Shown here: positions 58,101 to 64,000 of the stretch, one piece after another
Position numbering within the stretch: position 1 is the stretch's first letter
Layout: each line of letters starts with the position of its first letter
Source of the DNA: Meghimatium bilineatum
Lineage: Eukaryota > Mollusca > Gastropoda > Stylommatophora > Philomycidae
Reading direction: 5' to 3'
Assembly (NCBI GenBank): GCA_034231615.1
Contig: CM067302.1
Coordinates: 9,435,603 to 9,499,602, forward strand
Length of the DNA: 64,000 nt
Made by a program: the position numbers and the translations under genes
Notes under the pieces: generated by a model
Told to the model about the DNA's origin: nothing
What the model saw: the letters and a program-made list of their open reading frames with translations, nothing else
Database searches by the model: none

Positions 58101-61100
58101 TTTAGTGTCAATCTCCCTCAGTACATCCTCAGTTTTAGTGTCAATCTCCCTCAGTGCATCCTCAGTTTTAGTGTCAATCTCCCTCAGTGCATCCTCAGTT
58201 TTAGTGTCATCTCCCTCAGTACATCCTCAGTTTTAGTGTCATCTCCCTCAGTACATCCTCAGTTTTAGTGTCAATCTCCCTCAGTACATCCTCAGTTTTA
58301 GTGTCAATGTCCCTCAGTGCATCCTCAGTTTTAGTGTCATCTCCCTCAGTGCATCCTCAGTTTTAGTGTCATCTCCCTCAGTACATCCTCAGTTTTAGTG
58401 TCAATCTCCCTCAGTACATCCTCAGTTTTAGTGTCATCTCCCTCAGTACATCCTCAGTTTTAGTGTCAATCTCCCTCAGTACATCCTCAGTTTTAGTGTC
58501 ATCTCCCTCAGTACATCCTCAGTTTTAGTGTCAATCTCCCTCAGTACATCCTCAGTTTTAGTGTCAATCTCCCTCAGTACATCCTCAGTTTTAGTGTCAA
58601 TCTCCCTTAGTACATCCTCAGTTTTAGTATCACATCTGTCTTGTTTGTGATTTAGACTAAGTCCTTTATTATTACATTTCACTATGACTGTTTTCATGAG
58701 GCATTGTACATTTTCGTAATTTTTAGCAATCAGGGCAATGTCATCAGCATATCTCGGATAAATATTGTCTGACAAAACAACATAACATACAGAATTTTAA
58801 AGGCTAAAACACTACACGTATGCAAACTCTTTTGTTTCAGAAAAGTTATGAACATCAGGTAGTAAGACAAGATTCCGGATACCACTGTCCTTGACAGATT
58901 TCGTATCCCTAACATTGACATTAGTCTGATGCAGGTACAGATTCATTGGGCAGGGTATGCCAGATCATCGTCTAACAAAAAATGCTTCTCTAAGGTGAGT
59001 TGCAGAAGGGTACAAGATCTCAAGGGGGACAAAAGAAGCACTACAAGGACTCACTGAAAGTCTTTGAAATTGACCACGATACATTGGAAGAACTTACACA
59101 AAATAGATCTACACAGAACTTTACAGTAAGAAAAGGCACAGCATCTTGTGAACAGAGGAGAAATGCAGCAGCTCAACAGCGGCAAGTGTCTAGATAGTCG
59201 CAGGTAGACCCAAAAAAATCTACAGTGTTCATCCCATGTTCAAGGACATTTGCAGCCAGAATATGGCTTATTAGCCATATATGAACGTATAGTGACAGAT
59301 ATAACTATAACTAATAGTTATCATTATCATATGATGGATCTCGCCGAAGATGAATGTGTCGGGTCATTGACGCAAATAAAACGGTGACACAATGCATTTC
59401 CATTCTCTGGACTACATCCTTCTGGAAATATAGTAGGACCATGGTCCTGCTACAAGGGAGATCCAGCGGGAGTTTGAGAATGAATGCTCAAGAAGAAGAA
59501 GATATGATGGATGAACAACAACAACGTGAACTTAAAAAAAGCTAAGTTACTGCGTGCATATTGTGGAGGCTGCAAAAAATTGGAATTTTAACATAATGAA
59601 AGTAGCAATGAAAATAGTACATAACCTGCATGCTACAAACAAAATTATCAGCATGCACTGTCTACTTGTTCTATTAATCTGTTACGCACTTGCGTGGTGC
59701 ATTTTCAAAGCATTTTTCAAGTTATTAATTATGTATTGAAGTTACACGTTATTTGCAATCCATTACTTCACTAATTCCTATTTACATAGGAACATATGAT
59801 TACATGAAATATTAAACAGAATACACAAGAAACAAAACATTTAATTGAGAATAGCCAAGTAATGACATACCATCGCAAGCATCTAGAATCTCCTGTGCAG
59901 TTCCATCGAAATGTGCGACAGGATTGCTGGCATTGCGATACTGAATAATCCAGAAAAAAAAAGAAAAAAATAAACAGATGATGTAATAATTATTTAACAC
60001 TTCTATATGAATATTTAAAAAATTGGTTGCGTGTCCTATTTAGGACATCAACCCATCATGTTTTGTCTGTATTGATTTTCTTCATGGCAATATAAATACT
60101 TTCAGTAAGGTGCCATTATTTTCTGAAAGGTCTAGATGCACAGTTGCCTGCGGCATGGTTTAAACCTAGTTACTTAGCCAATCAAGACATGTTCTGTACC
60201 ACTCTGCCACAGAGCAAGAGACATATGAATATTCATTAAATATATAATTATACAAGGCGAAGAAATATTTTAATATTAGCAATTTCATAAGGACTGGTCT
60301 GTGTCTAGACTGGTCTGTGTCTGGACTGGTCTGTGTCTAGACTGTATAAGTACCAGTCATGTGAAAATACTCAATCACTTTCATGCAACTTGTCTCAGAA
60401 AAGTTATGAACATCAGATGGCAAGACACGATTCCAGATAGCACTGTCCTTGGTATCTCCAGCATTGACACTATCCTGATGCAGACACAGATTCATTGGGT
60501 AGTTCATTTGGTGCGTATGCCAGACCATCGTCTGCCAAAGATACTTCTCTATGGTGAACTGGAGAAGGGTACACGATCTCAAGGTGGCCAAAAGAAGCAC
60601 TACAAGGACTCGTTAAAGACCTCAATGAAAGCCTTTGAAAAAGATCAAGATACATGGGAAGAACTTGCACAGAAAGATCTACATGGTGTTCTAAAATAAA
60701 AAAGAGCGCATCATCTTGTGAAAAGAGGAGAAATGCAGCAGCTCAACAGTGGAGAGTAGCTAGAAAGTCACGGATAGACCAAGACCCGTCTACAGTTGTC
60801 ATTCCGTGCCGAACTGTCCAAGGACATTTACAGCTCGAATAGGGCTCATTAGCCATCTACAAACTCATAATCAAGGACATAACTAAAATTGAATTTTCAA
60901 AAGTAGACGTAACAAATGGTCATCATCACTTGTGATGGACGAACAACAAAAGTACCAGCAACATTCACTGAATCATTCATTGCACTTTGTGAATCCGGAG
61001 ACTGGAGCACATACGCAATCCATCAAAAGATGTTGACGTTCTGCGAAGGAATGTAGCCGACAACAGTGCGAAAAACACCGACATATGTTACAATCTTACG

Positions 61101-62876
61101 TGTGTGAATCCATGTAGTGGCAACATGCTAAAGTTGCAGAATTAGACATCTTTAACACAGCACTGAAAGATATAGAAAAATGTGTGCCACCTACATAATT
61201 AATAACAATCTACATAACAACATGCAACATAATGATAGTGTTTGTATTGAAAGAAATATGAGTATCACGTCACTGCATGGGGTGCAAAGGGAACGCATTG
61301 CTCTAGGCGGACCCAGGGTTAGCAGATAACCAAGATCCCAAATGTACCTCCACGTGGTGCACCCTGGAAACAGAAATACAGCAGCTCGTGCTGATTCTGG
61401 CCAAATCATTTGGGGATCGTGTCCGAGAATGTGGAGGTAGCAGATGGAAAGAGATTTGACTGCACAAGAGACAGACAATATCTCCGACACCACCAGCATC
61501 ACCACATATAGCAACACTGTCGACATACAGTGAAGCTAGTCAGTCCAGTCCGAACATTGGAGGGGCGGCCAATGTAAAATGCACGTAAAGGTAAATGCAT
61601 GGCGAGAGACAAATATGTTTCATACAGAGTACAATGAAACAATGAAAGGGCAGAACAGCGCTAGAGGGCAGCGCGAACTGCAAATAGAAAGTGAAAAGTC
61701 CCTAGGAAAGGGAACTACAAGCTCCGTCAGCTCGAGACGGGCTTCTAGTTACCAGAGTTCCTAACAGGCAGAGACCCAGACCCATCCATCGGCGTTTGGT
61801 AAAGCAAAAGACCTAACCCAACTCTAATGTCGAGCCTTCCTAAACCGGAAATATGCTTGCAAAGAGAAAGGGTTCTGTACCCGATGGGTGTAGGCAAGAA
61901 AGGGACAATGATGGCAGTCCTGGCCCAACTCTACTGTCAAGGTTTCCTATACCGGAAGTAACTTGCAGAGAGAAAGGGTTCCGTACTCGATTCGCCCAGG
62001 CACAAAAGGGACAACGATTTAGCCCTGGCCCAACTCTACTGTTAGGTTTTCCTACACCGGAAATACACTTGAAGAGAGAAAGGGTTCAGTACCTGATGGG
62101 CTCAGGCGCTATTGAGACAAGGACGCTCAGCTCGAGAACGCCTTGCTCTCAAACGCGTGGTGTGAGACTCGAACTTGGACAAGGGGTACACAATGTCGGT
62201 GAATGACACCTCGGCTAAGAGGGCGAAAGAGCCAGGGTCCAACTCCTCTGTTGAGTTCTTCCCCTTAAGGAACCAGGCTCATGGATGAGAAACGGTTCAG
62301 TACCCAATGGGCACAGGCACAGCACGTCCAATTACACGAGGCAAGTTCATAGACAGTGGAACACCTCGTTCGAGTGAGACGACAGCAAGAAAATCGTCTG
62401 GGCGAAGAGTCTTCACTACGCGTGCCTGGAGACAGATATAGAGGCTGTCACAGGCTAAGGGTAGCCCACCCGAATTGTCAAGGCATGCCGAAATCGGATG
62501 TGCTAGGCCTACAAGGCGCATAACGGTGGCACAACATAATCACGCTCCCGGCGGAAATCGCACGGATATCCGTGATGGTTACAATGGAGCGAACGAAAAA
62601 CAAACAAACAAACAAACGTCACTGCATGAGTGTGACTGCTCTACCATATATTTCGTATGGAGTTCAATTTGGAACACTTCTGTACTTCATAGAACAGACT
62701 GTAATAAAGTACCAACAATAATTCGCAAGAAAAATTCATACCTGATCCAGAATATATGAATTGGGTATCTCTTCCATGAGCCGACGTGCAACTCCAATGT
62801 GCGACTCTTGTGAGTCAAATGCTGCACTTGTTGGTGTGCGTACAATCTCAGCTCCAAGAGCTCTAAGCACATCCAC
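40027..62876 (-). CDS. CBS: Cystathionine beta-synthase, internal exons (5' end outside window, last exon not found)
   Basis: Ten minus-strand exons (62876-62742, 59940-59871, 56865-56774, 53320-53195, 50268-50184, 48010-47899, 45121-45041, 43434-43300, 41800-41692, 40111-40027) splice in frame into 343 codons. Family role: PLP- and usually heme-dependent condensation of serine and homocysteine to cystathionine, the first step of transsulfuration, with a C-terminal Bateman module that senses SAM in vertebrates. Seen here: [16 protein letters not shown], the phosphate-binding loop [49 protein letters not shown], the WWW linker, then CBS1 ([19 protein letters not shown]) and the start of CBS2. 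The heme CxxH segment and PLP lysine would be encoded beyond the right edge. About 30-40 C-terminal residues are unaccounted for. Introns carry many transposable elements and minisatellites. Confidence 0.96.
40266..41215. repeat. 28-bp minisatellite, about 33 units
   Basis: Core CTATTGGACATTACAAACTA with variable linkers (ACCATGAT, GCCACCAT, ACCACCAC). Higher-order blocks are visible, such as a repeated block at 40281-40440 and 40440-40600. It lies in the intron between CBS exons I and J. Confidence 0.94.
41222..41680. repeat. 30-bp minisatellite, about 11 clean units then decayed
   Basis: Unit GATATGAACACAGAGAAAGT plus AGTAGACGCT; open in several frames ([10 protein letters not shown] on plus). 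It ends about 12 bp from the exon I donor at 41691. Confidence 0.94.
41692..41800 (-). CDS. CBS: CBS exon I (end of first CBS domain)
   Basis: The 109-bp exon reads [20 protein letters not shown] and ends VMYKQFKQ. Borders are TTCCAG and GTGTGG. It is squeezed between a 30-bp minisatellite ending just left of it (41222-41680) and a 21-bp array on its right (41937-42320). Confidence 0.94.
41937..42320. repeat. 21-bp minisatellite, 18 units
   Basis: Unit TTATTACATGTTTGTACTTGG with C/T and A/G variants; three plus-strand frames stay open because the period is a multiple of 3. Confidence 0.94.
42376..42700. mobile_element. Two SINE-A copies, tail to tail
   Basis: 42376-42525 is a plus-strand copy and 42553-42695 a minus-strand copy; their GAAGAAG tails face each other over a spacer of about 30 bp, forming an imperfect inverted repeat. 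Confidence 0.8.
42916..43192 (+). mobile_element. SINE-B copy
   Basis: Full-length, from CCGCCCGTGTGTTGCCGGG to GAACGCAGAAGAAGAAG, in the CBS intron just downstream of exon H. Confidence 0.87.
43300..43434 (-). CDS. CBS: CBS exon H (linker and first CBS domain)
   Basis: The 135-bp exon completes WWW, reads [19 protein letters not shown] and ends [11 protein letters not shown]. The triple Trp linker followed by a CBS-domain strand/helix pattern matches human CBS. Borders are TTACAG and GTAATC. Confidence 0.95.
43785..43950. repeat. 37-bp minisatellite, about 4 units
   Basis: Unit TCTAGATGCACACAAATATA plus AGTGTCTAAATCTTTAT; the array ends at the SINE-B tail. Confidence 0.88.
43946..44203 (-). 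mobile_element. SINE-B copy
   Basis: A minus-strand copy with a TTCTTCTTCTGCG tail at the left; the head is slightly truncated at CCCCTTTTG. Confidence 0.83.
44256..44650 (+). mobile_element. SINE-A copy with amplified 3' end
   Basis: The head and body are normal (CCAAAGACGGATGTGTCGG). The 40-bp 3' segment (GATCCAGTGGGAGTTTGAG, AATGTGTCCTGATACAAGAG) is then repeated about seven times before the normal GAACGGTGAAGAAGA end. Confidence 0.85.
44751..44938. repeat. 63-bp minisatellite, 3 units
   Basis: Unit starts TAACTCTTACATAGAACTTT and includes ACACAGATTCTGTGT, an inverted repeat. Confidence 0.9.
45041..45121 (-). CDS. CBS: CBS exon G
   Basis: The 81-bp exon reads [20 protein letters not shown], then TEPSKG and the first two bases of a Trp codon. 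It marks the end of the catalytic domain. Borders are CTCAG and GTAAGT. Confidence 0.95.
45655..46085. repeat. 20-bp minisatellite interrupted by SINE-B
   Basis: Unit TGATGACTCTCACTTATCAC: about two units left and six right of the SINE-B at 45698-45973. Confidence 0.92.
45698..45973 (-). mobile_element. SINE-B copy inside a 20-bp minisatellite
   Basis: A full-length minus-strand copy ending ...CAACACACAGGCG. Both flanks are the array unit ACTCTCACTTATCAC, so the element landed in, or was later bracketed by, the repeat at 45655-46085. Confidence 0.87.
46060..46590 (-). mobile_element. LINE C-terminal fragment
   Basis: Minus-strand translation gives [33 protein letters not shown] and [10 protein letters not shown], the TGKI-type C-terminus. 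Sequence to 46590 keeps weak similarity to the preceding thumb region. Confidence 0.6.
46600..47085. other. Unclassified possibly repetitive segment
   Basis: Starts with (TTGG)n, which could be the tail of a minus-strand retroposon. A 124-residue plus-strand frame (46671-47045) has no recognisable domain and is GC-richer than its surroundings. Confidence 0.35.
47090..47212 (+). repeat. Hairpin-bearing dispersed repeat
   Basis: Matches 724-846. It contains GTCTAGTGGGTC, an 8-base loop, then GACCCACAGAC: an 11-bp stem with one bulged A. Confidence 0.65.
47363..47614 (+). mobile_element. Short retroposon family RepD, complete copy
   Basis: A 252-bp element starting ACCCGTAGTCGTAACCTTC and ending AATCAAGAATCAAGAAA, flanked by the perfect 11-bp duplication CCCTTTACTTT at 47352-47362 and 47615-47625. 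CCCGTA at the start pairs with TACGGG about 70 bases later, enclosing a structured head. Other copies lie at 18960-19128, 20755-21145 and, inverted, 30637-30910 with 31330-31375. Confidence 0.83.
47748..47872 (+). mobile_element. SINE-B, 5'-truncated copy
   Basis: Starts within GGTAGGGTCGAAAGGCGCAG and ends GAACAAACACAGAAGAAGG, just upstream of the CBS exon F donor region. Confidence 0.75.
47899..48010 (-). CDS. CBS: CBS exon F (GGS cofactor-contact motif)
   Basis: The 112-bp exon reads [19 protein letters not shown] and ends [12 protein letters not shown]. The Ser in CGGS corresponds to the residue that contacts the PLP ring nitrogen in human CBS. Borders are CCACAG and GTAAGT, with the final Met codon split as AT|G. 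Confidence 0.96.
48173..48330 (-). mobile_element. SINE-A copy
   Basis: A minus-strand full copy from TTCTTCTTCAGCTTTC at the left to ACATCCGTCTTCAG at the right, close to the CBS exon F acceptor. Confidence 0.83.
48330..48910 (+). mobile_element. LINE RNase H fragment with 94-bp duplication
   Basis: Plus-strand frames carry [35 protein letters not shown] and, after a frameshift, SDTKYALKY and [11 protein letters not shown]: the Asp-Glu-Asp layout of RNase H. A 94-bp segment is tandemly doubled between about 48657 and 48838. Confidence 0.6.
48957..49290 (-). mobile_element. 1.33-kb retroposon, partial copy 4 (head only)
   Basis: On the minus strand this matches the first 320 or so bases of the other copies (CAGATAACCAACATCC, ACCTCCACGTGGTGCA, GGCCAATGTAAA) at clearly lower identity. 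A 17-bp CTGTGTGTCGACAGTGC motif is tandemly repeated three times at 49001-49055. Confidence 0.7.
49529..49814 (+). mobile_element. SINE-B copy at the edge of a 20-bp array
   Basis: A full-length plus-strand copy. A 24-bp sequence containing CCATATCATATCAGATCA occurs identically on both sides (49505-49528 and 49815-49838) and grades into the minisatellite on the right. Confidence 0.86.
49815..50070. repeat. 20-bp minisatellite, about 12 units
   Basis: Unit ATTATATCCAATCATCCCAT, flanked on each side by the related ATCATACCATATCATATC. Open plus-strand frames ([10 protein letters not shown] repeats) are by-products. Confidence 0.93.
50184..50268 (-). CDS. CBS: CBS exon E
   Basis: The 85-bp exon reads [20 protein letters not shown] then IREEGLLCG. 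It starts after CTGTAG, ends one base into a Gly codon before GTAATT, and is completed by exon F. Confidence 0.95.
50540..51000 (-). mobile_element. LINE C-terminal fragment
   Basis: The minus strand starts at the right with sequence equivalent to [13 protein letters not shown] (about 50950) and ends at a (GATGATGATGAT) tail at 50538-50553. The frames are broken. Confidence 0.65.
51276..51800 (+). repeat. 45-bp minisatellite derived from an RNase H motif
   Basis: Unit GTACTACAGTGGATCCCTGA plus ACATTGTGGAGTTGTAGGTAATGAG, about 11 units. In frame it reads [15 protein letters not shown], the conserved W.P.H.G..GNE end of LINE RNase H; the last unit runs on as AAGISR, as in an intact domain. Confidence 0.85.
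52310..52456. repeat. 17-bp minisatellite, about 8 units
   Basis: Unit ATTTGATGGTGCTGGAC with one recurrent G/A variant. Confidence 0.93.
52580..53110 (+). mobile_element. LINE RNase H and terminal zinc-knuckle fragment
   Basis: An open 122-residue stretch contains [20 protein letters not shown], the conserved end of RNase H, then [16 protein letters not shown] and [15 protein letters not shown] stop follows, and reading continues [20 protein letters not shown] to a final stop at about 53110. The layout is that of the C-terminus of I/Jockey-group LINE polymerases, inactivated by one stop. Confidence 0.8.
53195..53320 (-). CDS. CBS: CBS exon D
   Basis: The 126-bp phase 0-0 exon reads [20 protein letters not shown], continues [12 protein letters not shown] and ends VLSRD before GTAAGA. 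Its acceptor CTGCAG and first exon bases lie in a short tandem duplication extending to 53450. Confidence 0.95.
53311..53465. repeat. Tandem repeat spanning the CBS exon D acceptor
   Basis: About 2.5 imperfect units containing CACCAATAATCTGCAG and ATTATGAACATATTAAAATA. The first is the real exon D start; the third (about 53420-53436) keeps CTGCAG. Confidence 0.8.
53470..54220. other. No gene recognised; internal partial duplication
   Basis: GATATGGAAGAGAAAAGAGA with AAGACGCAAACAAAAATCTT (53848-53887) recurs at 54153-54190, so an ancient duplication is present. No coding potential was seen. Confidence 0.55.
54228..54690. mobile_element. SINE-C head and tail pieces in an inverted-repeat arrangement
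   Basis: 54540-54690 (plus) has the tRNA-like head with GGTTCAATTCC; 54290-54472 (minus) is the tail portion. Between and around them, two perfect 42-bp arms (54228-54269 and 54475-54516, core GTACTCGAGTCACTGAG) form an inverted repeat. Confidence 0.6.
54880..55090 (+). repeat. Dispersed repeat family RepE
   Basis: Second copy of the repeat at 34925: TTGAAGTGGAGATGAGACTT, GAAAACTAAGAT, GCAACCATGGTATCACGCAA. It is followed by the first of two direct repeats of about 86 bp. Confidence 0.6.
55285..55550 (-). mobile_element. LINE 3' terminus, same family as 9018-10660
   Basis: The reverse complement matches the last 260 or so bases of the 9-kb LINE (AACCTTCGTTGCGGAGAC and the CATCATCATTAA end). 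It lies between two direct repeats of about 86 bp, 55088-55174 and 55553-55639. Confidence 0.75.
55740..56245 (-). mobile_element. Decayed LINE segment split by SINE-B
   Basis: 55745-55898 and 56186-56245 are contiguous parts of the repeat at 36780-36965, with SINE-B inserted between them. Confidence 0.5.
55899..56185 (-). mobile_element. SINE-B copy
   Basis: A minus-strand full-length copy: CTTCTTCTTCTGCGTTCG at the left, CCCCGGGCAAAACACGGGCG at the right, inserted in an older LINE segment. Confidence 0.85.
56250..56770. other. No gene recognised
   Basis: AT-rich intron between CBS exons C and B/D side repeats; nothing identifiable. Confidence 0.5.
56774..56865 (-). CDS. CBS: CBS exon C (PLP phosphate-binding loop)
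   Basis: The 92-bp exon reads [20 protein letters not shown] and ends KCPDCK. GTGGT is the glycine-rich loop that grips the PLP phosphate in fold-type II enzymes. Borders are CACAG and GTAAGA. A 16-bp minisatellite (56885-57300) starts about 20 bp into the upstream intron. Confidence 0.96.
56885..57300. repeat. 16-bp minisatellite, about 26 units
   Basis: Unit CATGTGTGTGACTAAA, often alternating with CATCTATGCGACTAAA to make a 32-bp higher-order unit. Confidence 0.93.
57325..57436 (-). mobile_element. SINE-A, partial copy
   Basis: The reverse complement retains the head and middle (GAAGGAGGATGTGTCAGGCC to GGACAACAGT..); the 3' tail is missing. It follows the 16-bp minisatellite directly. 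Confidence 0.7.
57745..58775 (-). mobile_element. LINE RT fragment carrying an internal 33-bp minisatellite
   Basis: Minus-strand translation starts [20 protein letters not shown] (catalytic YADD) and continues GLSLNHKQD. It then passes into 11-residue repeats [11 protein letters not shown] (58630-57995) and resumes with SINIRKK-like and QCSNR-like C-terminal residues near 57990-57850. The array replaces the normal thumb region. Confidence 0.75.
57995..58630 (-). repeat. 33-bp minisatellite within a LINE RT
   Basis: Plus-strand unit TTTTAGTGTCAATCTCCCTC plus AGTACATCCTCAG, about 19-20 units, some lacking 1 bp or AAT. On the minus strand it encodes [11 protein letters not shown] where in frame. 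Confidence 0.93.
58830..59290 (+). mobile_element. LINE C-terminal fragment
   Basis: This diverged copy of the element at 60380-60880 shares [46 protein letters not shown] and CATTTGCAGC. It has several deletions. Confidence 0.7.
59341..59503 (+). mobile_element. SINE-A copy
   Basis: A plus-strand full copy, from CGCCGAAGATGAATGTGTCG to AGAAGAAGAAG. Confidence 0.84.
59871..59940 (-). CDS. CBS: CBS exon B
   Basis: The 70-bp exon reads [19 protein letters not shown] then DACDG. It starts in phase 0 after ATTCAG and leaves one base (G) before GTATGT, completed by GT at the start of exon C. Confidence 0.96.
60296..60347. repeat. 18-bp triplication
   Basis: Unit TGGTCTGTGTCTAGAC, with one GGAC variant, at the 5' edge of the LINE fragment at 60375. 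Confidence 0.85.
60375..60880 (+). mobile_element. LINE C-terminal fragment, well preserved
   Basis: The open frame reads [65 protein letters not shown] and [18 protein letters not shown]. This C-terminus is widespread in animal LINE polymerases. It is preceded by an 18-bp triplication. Confidence 0.8.
61280..62615 (+). mobile_element. 1.33-kb retroposon, copy 3
   Basis: The 1336-bp copy starts GGGTGCAAAGGGAACGC and ends in (CAAA)n. The 13-bp duplication ACGTCACTGCATG flanks it at 61267-61279 and 62616-62628. The internal units of about 103 bp are present. It lies in the CBS intron between exons A and B. Confidence 0.87.
62742..62876 (-). CDS. CBS: CBS exon A (catalytic core)
   Basis: The 135-bp phase 0-0 exon starts [16 protein letters not shown] and ends NSYILDQ. 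Borders are CTTCAG and GTATGA. It corresponds to the middle of the PLP-binding fold. It is the most 5' exon visible; earlier exons lie past base 64000. Confidence 0.96.
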
Positions 62877-63181
62877 CTGAAGAGAAAGAGAATATGTGCT
62901 AGCTCAAAGTATACATTCTCTTCATATGTCATTGTGGCAGCATTACCTGAACTTAAACTTACAATATAGTTTTATGTTTCTACGCCCCTTGGTCGATCTT
63001 TTATGATATGCCACTTGGTTGGTCTTTTATATGTCCATTGGTCAATCTATTATTGTCAAGGTCAACCCCTTGGTCATGGACAGCTTAATATATAACCTCA
63101 GATAAAATGATATGCTAAATCTCAACCTACATTATTTTTGATGGTCAAAAGGCTCTGATATAGATAAATAGGAATAATATC

Positions 63182-63455
63182 CCGCCTGTGTGTTGCCGGG
63201 GTCCAAGAGGGGAGCAAAGAATAGCAACAATATTTACCTTCCAAGCATGTCGTAAGAGGCGACTAAGGAGGTTATGGGATGTGTTTGATTGTCCCATCCC
63301 ATATAGGGTCAAAATGATCCAAAGTCATGTTGAAGTTGGATGTGCCAGACCAAAAGGCGCAGATATTACAGCAATGCTGTAAACCATGACACAACATATT
63401 CCGTTCTCCAGACTACATTCTGCTAAAAGAGTTTGAGAACGAACGCAGAAGAAGG
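63182..63455 (+). mobile_element. SINE-B copy
   Basis: A full-length, slightly diverged copy: CGCCTGTGTGTTGCCGGGG to GAACGCAGAAGAAGG, lying in the CBS intron upstream of exon A. Confidence 0.83.
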
Positions 63456-63564
63456 ACTAATGTCTGCAGGGATAATTTCTTGACATAGAGAAGACTTCAT
63501 TTAGCCACCAGGGGCTGAAAAACTAAGATTGGCTGGGCTCACCCACATTAGAGCAAGATCATTG

Positions 63565-63944
63565 TCTGTCCTAGTATACTAAGATTAACCTTCAGCACGC
63601 CATGGATGCAAGACTGCGCCAATGATTTTCTAGCTGTTTAAAACTGTTGGTGCTGTGTTGCGCTCGTTGCTAATGCAGTAATTAATTGATGTGTAACAAC
63701 ATATTACTAATGTCATGTGGTTGGAATCAGCGAATCATAGTTAGTAGTGGTGTTCTATTTCCGATAACGGTATAGTGTATAAAAGATAGGAGACTTTTGT
63801 TGGACAGACAAACTAAAAATATCGAGCGGCATCTATCCATTTTGGAAGCAATCGGCAGGCTACAATGGTTGTCAATATGTATAGGACCAGATGAAGTAAA
63901 ATCATACATCAAAAGTGACATGATGGAACAAGTATGGTAATGTA
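63565..63944. other. No gene recognised
   Basis: Sequence upstream of CBS exon A; no further CBS exon was seen before the window edge. Confidence 0.5.
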
Positions 63945-64000
63945 TTGATGGGATTACAGACAAGGTTAGGTCTGACTGGATTACAGACAAGGTTAGGTCT
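63945..64000. repeat. Start of a tandem repeat at the window edge
   Basis: GGATTACAGACAAGGTTAGG is present twice, separated by TCTGACT; the array may continue past base 64000. Confidence 0.7.

Overview
This is AT-rich, intron-dominated animal nuclear DNA. There are no operons or ribosome-binding sites. Short exons with GT-AG borders sit in long introns filled with transposable elements and minisatellites. Protein similarity identifies two conserved metazoan genes, both on the minus strand. The mix of LINE tails, short retroposons and simple arrays resembles a lophotrochozoan, perhaps mollusc, genome; that placement is an inference and is weak.

Gene 1 (3771-19433, minus) is a platelet-activating-factor acetylhydrolase IB catalytic subunit (alpha1/alpha2 type, a GDSL/SGNH hydrolase). 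Four exons give 215 codons including the catalytic Ser, Asp and His. The first exon was not found. One intron appears to use a GC-AG pair. Gene 2 (40027-62876, minus) is cystathionine beta-synthase. Ten consecutive exons join in frame, from the middle of the PLP fold through the first CBS domain into the second. The 5' part lies beyond the right edge, and the last exon was not found. A single plus-strand exon (11323-11442) encodes part of an Ig-like C2 domain inside a PAFAH intron.

The rest is mostly mobile DNA. There is one intact-looking mariner (23110-24444) with 30-bp terminal inverted repeats and an open DD34D transposase. Several MITE-like DNA elements are present. At least twenty-five broken LINE fragments were found, mostly C-terminal reverse-transcriptase ends and three RNase H pieces. 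Two related short retroposon families (called SINE-A and SINE-B here) end in GAAGAAG. A third short retroposon (RepD) has a verified 11-bp target duplication. A GC-richer element of about 1.33 kb occurs in three near-full copies and one partial copy, two of them with perfect 11- and 13-bp target duplications and a CAAA-type tail.

Minisatellites are unusually numerous (more than twenty arrays, units 16-72 bp). Some arose inside transposable elements: an RNase H motif at 51276-51800, a reverse-transcriptase C-terminal region at 57995-58630, and the 3' end of SINE-A at 44380-44640. Others press directly on splice sites of the CBS gene. Retroposons repeatedly sit inside or at the edge of such arrays. 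The most interesting candidates are the 1.33-kb element, the birth of minisatellites from transposable-element sequence and target duplications, and the array-bounded CBS exons.
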